From contig CAOJKG010000041.1 in assembly GCA_948437815.1 (NCBI GenBank), positions 1 through 7,437 of the forward strand: 7,437 nucleotides of DNA, read 5' to 3'. Of this stretch, positions 5,445 to 7,437 are shown in pieces (position 1 is the stretch's first letter; every line of letters begins with the position of its first letter). A model generated the notes under the pieces. The model ran no database searches, had not been told where the DNA came from, and was given only the letters and a program-made list of their open reading frames with translations. The position numbers and the translations under genes were made by a program. The DNA is from an uncultured Mycoplasmatota bacterium. Lineage in GTDB: Bacteria; Bacillota_I; Bacilli_A; RF39; UBA660.

Positions 5445-5460
5445 ACAAGGGTGGTATCAA

Positions 5461-5925
5461 ATGAAAAATACCTTAGAATTTAATTTAGAAATTGTTATTG
5501 ATGAATATGCTGGTTATGTATTTAAAATAGTAGATAATATTATTGGAACTACACTTTCTTATCAAGATAAAGAGGAGATTGTTTCGGATACTTTCTACTT
5601 ACTTTGGAAAAATCAAAATAAAATAAATACAAATTTAAAAGCATATTTAAGTGTTATCGCAAGAAATGCCTCTTATGATAAACTACGTAAAAATAACTTT
5701 ACAACTCCAATTGATGAAAATATGGGGTATGAAAATGACTTTGATACAATCTTAGAAGTTAAAGAAAAGTTAAATAAATTAACACATGAAGAATTAAAAG
5801 TTTTTGAACTATTTTATTTAAAGGGTTTAAAAATAAAAGAAATATGTAAGTTAACTAATAAAAGTACGAGTGCTTTAAAAATAATGTTATATAGATTAAG
5901 AAAAAAATTAAAGGAGGAATTATAA
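5461..5925 (+). CDS. ECF-family RNA polymerase sigma factor
   Basis: A 154-residue cytoplasmic sigma factor, at the short end of the ECF range. Region 2 spans about 10-77: the DKEEIVSDTFYLLWKNQ segment (36-52) is the region 2.1-2.2 core helix that binds the polymerase clamp, and NLKAYLSVIARNASYDKLRK (58-77) is the region 2.3-2.4 that reads the -10 element. Region 4 spans about 103-154 with LTHEELKVFELFYLKGLKIK and the helix-turn-helix EICKLTNKSTSALKIMLYRLRKK. There is no region 1 or 3. It directs transcription of an envelope-stress regulon and probably its own operon from the TGTAAC-N17-CGTC site upstream. Its stop overlaps the next start by one base (TAATG), coupling it to the membrane protein. 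The inducing signal is unknown. Confidence 0.9.
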   Translation: MKNTLEFNLEIVIDEYAGYVFKIVDNIIGTTLSYQDKEEIVSDTFYLLWKNQNKINTNLKAYLSVIARNASYDKLRKNNFTTPIDENMGYENDFDTILEVKEKLNKLTHEELKVFELFYLKGLKIKEICKLTNKSTSALKIMLYRLRKKLKEEL

Positions 5926-6326
5926 TGGCCAAATTTGATGCATCTAATATTAAAGAAAAGACTAATTATTTAGTCGCTTATGATTTAATGAAAGGAAGAG
6001 ATGAATTGAAAAGAATTAAAATAAAACATTTTACTTATATCTTTATTGCTGTTTTAGTTTTAGTTGGTGGAACTTTTAGTGTTGATGCGATGACAGATAA
6101 TTCGATTAGTAATACCATAAAAGAAGCGTTAAAAATTAATGTAAATAAGAAAGATTATAATGCTACTTGTGATAAAACAGAAAATGGAAATATGAAGTGT
6201 ACTATTGGTAGTGAAGTAACTGGTAGTAGTGATTTTGCTTTAGAAATAGATAAAGATGATTTAGATAAGCTTGATAAAATAGAATATATTATTCAAGATA
6301 GTAATCAAAATTCTAAAGAAAACTAA
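5925..6326 (+). CDS. Small single-pass membrane protein, putative non-canonical anti-sigma factor
   Basis: A 133-residue protein: an N-terminal hydrophilic segment of about 35 residues (with AYDLMKGRDELKRIKIKHF just before the membrane), one membrane helix (about 36-53), then about 80 residues outside. With basic residues on the N-terminal side, the N-terminus should be cytoplasmic. Its position overlapping the sigma gene, with its own strong ribosome binding site (AAAGGAGG, 5910-5917), is where ECF anti-sigma factors are normally found. However, there is no zinc-binding HxxxCxxC motif and the cytoplasmic part is short, so this would be an unusual anti-sigma factor. The outer part has just two cysteines (82 and 92) around a polar turn, possibly a disulfide-closed hairpin, and an acidic C-terminal third. 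Function is inferred from context; I do not recognise the family. Confidence 0.65.
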   Translation: MAKFDASNIKEKTNYLVAYDLMKGRDELKRIKIKHFTYIFIAVLVLVGGTFSVDAMTDNSISNTIKEALKINVNKKDYNATCDKTENGNMKCTIGSEVTGSSDFALEIDKDDLDKLDKIEYIIQDSNQNSKEN

Positions 6327-6354
6327 TATAATTCTTAGAAATTAAAAGTGTTTT

Positions 6355-6388
6355 AAATAGGTAAGAGGTTTCTTATCTATTTTATTTT
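6355..6388 (+). terminator. Intrinsic terminator of the sigma/membrane-protein operon
   Basis: A 12-bp stem (AAATAGGTAAGA at 6355-6366 with TCTTATCTATTT at 6371-6382, one G-U pair) has a GGTT tetraloop and merges into a TTTTATTTT tail. It lies 28 bases after the stop codon and isolates the operon from the next gene. Confidence 0.85.
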
Positions 6389-6389
6389 G

Positions 6390-6418
6390 TTGTAATTTAG
6401 AATGACTAATAGTATACT
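6390..6418 (+). promoter_or_regulatory. SigA-type promoter for the serpin-like membrane protein gene
   Basis: TTGTAA (6390-6395), a 17-base spacer and TATACT (6413-6418). It begins right after the terminator tail. Initiation near 6425 would coincide with the ribosome binding site AAGGAG (6425-6430), again implying a leader of about 13 bases. The ATG is at 6438. Confidence 0.6.
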
Positions 6419-6437
6419 TATTATAAGGAGAAATATA

Positions 6438-7437
6438 ATGGAAAATAAAAAAATAGTATTAGGTAGTTTACTACTAGGAGTATTATTAATAAGCTCTTTA
6501 ATAATATTTAAGAAAAATAAAATGGTGGATTATCATGAGAGTAATTTAAATATTGTTTTATCTTTGGAAGATAAGATTAGCAAAAATAGTGTTTGGTGTG
6601 GAACATTTAATTTGATTTGGAATGACTTGAAAAATGAACTTGTAAAAAAAGATATAGTTTTTGAGCCTCAATTAAATATTGTAGAAAATCTTAATAAGGG
6701 AACTTTTAATACTAATTATTTAAGTGATAGTGGTTATTATAAAAAACTTGGAGTAATAAAACCAGAATTAAAAACAGAAATTGAAAAAGGGATTAAAGAT
6801 AAATTTAATGAAACTAGTGATATTTTAGATAATTTTGATTTTACTTATACATCTGATAATGATTATTTTTTATATGCAATGTTAAAAAAAGATTTTAAGT
6901 TTCCTTATGTTTTTACAGATTTAGGAAAAAGTGATTTTAAAAATATTACTAATGTTAAATATTTTGGGATTAATGCTAAAACTGATTATAAAGTGCGCTT
7001 GCAAGTTCAAGTTTTATATTATGAAGATAAAGAAACATTCGCTGTTAAATTAGAAACTAAAGAAGGCGAAGAAGTAATTTTAGCTAGAGGAATTAAAGGA
7101 GAAACTTTTAAAGATATTTATGATAATATTAATGATAAAAGTAAAAAATATACTGGTTCAAAAACATTAAGTGATGCAGATACTTTGAAAATTCCAGAAT
7201 TGAATTTTAACTTAAAAGAAGAATTTAGAGATTTAGAAAATAAAAATTTTTATCTAGCAAATGGTGAAGAGTATTTTATTAATAAAGCTATTCAAACTAT
7301 TCAATTTGAACTTCGTAAAGATGGTGGGAAAATAAAAAGCGAAGCAGGTATAGAAACTAATAAAGCTGCAATTGATAACCAAAGAAGTTTTAGTTTTACA
7401 GATGATTTTGTAATAATGCTAAAAGAAAGTAATAAAG
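6438..7437 (+). CDS. Membrane-anchored extracytoplasmic protein, serpin-like in its C-terminal half (cut by window end)
   Basis: The frame is open for 333 codons with no stop before the window ends. A short basic N-terminus and one membrane helix (about 6-24) followed by FKKNK suggest a signal anchor with the rest outside the cell; there is no lipobox. Visible elements: KNSVWCGTFNLIWNDLKNEL (49-68), YFLYAMLKKDFKFPYVF (143-159), VQVLYYEDKETFAVKLETKE (190-209), LKIPELNFNLKEEF (250-263), INKAIQTIQFELRKDGGKI (281-299) and RSFSFTDDFVIMLKES (316-331). Their order and spacing recall serpins: a strand region rich in aromatics, a 'pY.d...a..L' strand pair, 'iP.f.i...l...L', then 'i.ka...v...G' before the reactive loop, and 'F..d.pFlf.ir' near the end. 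The usual hinge (EEGTEAAA) is not seen, so inhibition of proteases is doubtful. It lies behind a terminator and has its own promoter. The serpin link is remote and unproven. Confidence 0.5.
   Translation, partial: MENKKIVLGSLLLGVLLISSLIIFKKNKMVDYHESNLNIVLSLEDKISKNSVWCGTFNLIWNDLKNELVKKDIVFEPQLNIVENLNKGTFNTNYLSDSGYYKKLGVIKPELKTEIEKGIKDKFNETSDILDNFDFTYTSDNDYFLYAMLKKDFKFPYVFTDLGKSDFKNITNVKYFGINAKTDYKVRLQVQVLYYEDKETFAVKLETKEGEEVILARGIKGETFKDIYDNINDKSKKYTGSKTLSDADTLKIPELNFNLKEEFRDLENKNFYLANGEEYFINKAIQTIQFELRKDGGKIKSEAGIETNKAAIDNQRSFSFTDDFVIMLKESNK

Noticed and set aside
1..7437. CRISPR arrays, tRNA or rRNA genes, transposase genes and phage genes.
   Set aside because: No regularly spaced repeats, no tRNA-like cloverleaf with a T-loop motif, no rRNA-like segments and no recognisable transposase, integrase or phage proteins were seen.

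Overview
The window comes from a very AT-rich, Gram-positive-type bacterium (roughly a quarter G+C by eye). Strong AAGGAGG-type ribosome binding sites, a Bce-type antibiotic-sensing system, a lipobox lipoprotein and a Bacillus-like ECF sigma factor promoter suggest a low-GC Bacillota, perhaps one of the AT-rich gut lineages near Bacilli/Erysipelotrichia or the Mollicutes-related groups. UGG is the tryptophan codon and UGA is read as a stop (end of the response regulator), so a Mycoplasma-type code is not indicated. All recognised protein genes are on the + strand.

Layout. Positions 1-333 hold the C-terminal end of a BceB-like permease, closed by a hairpin terminator. A promoter then drives a response regulator (387-1043) and an intramembrane-sensing histidine kinase (1040-2041) that overlap by 4 bases. 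Together with the permease they look like a peptide-antibiotic sensing and detoxification module. Positions 2042-2471 (430 bases) are not empty. They hold a near-consensus promoter, a 22-codon gene for a very hydrophobic peptide whose Shine-Dalgarno lies in a hairpin, and a convergent minus-strand unit (promoter, 5' hairpin, terminator) predicted to make an antisense RNA of about 70 nt. This is the architecture of a type I toxin-antitoxin locus and is the most interesting part of the window.

Positions 2472-5393 form a tight three-gene operon: a lipoprotein, an MBOAT O-acyltransferase of the AlgI/DltB/PatB type, and a DHHW (AlgJ/AlgX-like) membrane-anchored protein. It most likely O-acetylates a surface or secreted polysaccharide. 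Positions 5461-6326 encode an ECF sigma factor and a small single-pass membrane protein translationally coupled to it, probably its antagonist. A TGTAAC-N17-CGTC element upstream looks like an autoregulated ECF promoter, and a strong hairpin terminator follows. From 6438 to the window end runs a membrane-anchored extracytoplasmic protein, cut off by the edge, whose C-terminal half has a serpin-like arrangement of motifs.

Common theme: nearly everything concerns the cell envelope (antibiotic sensing, membrane-active peptide, polysaccharide acylation, envelope-stress sigma factor, surface protein). All functions are inferred from motifs and neighbourhood; no database search was possible.
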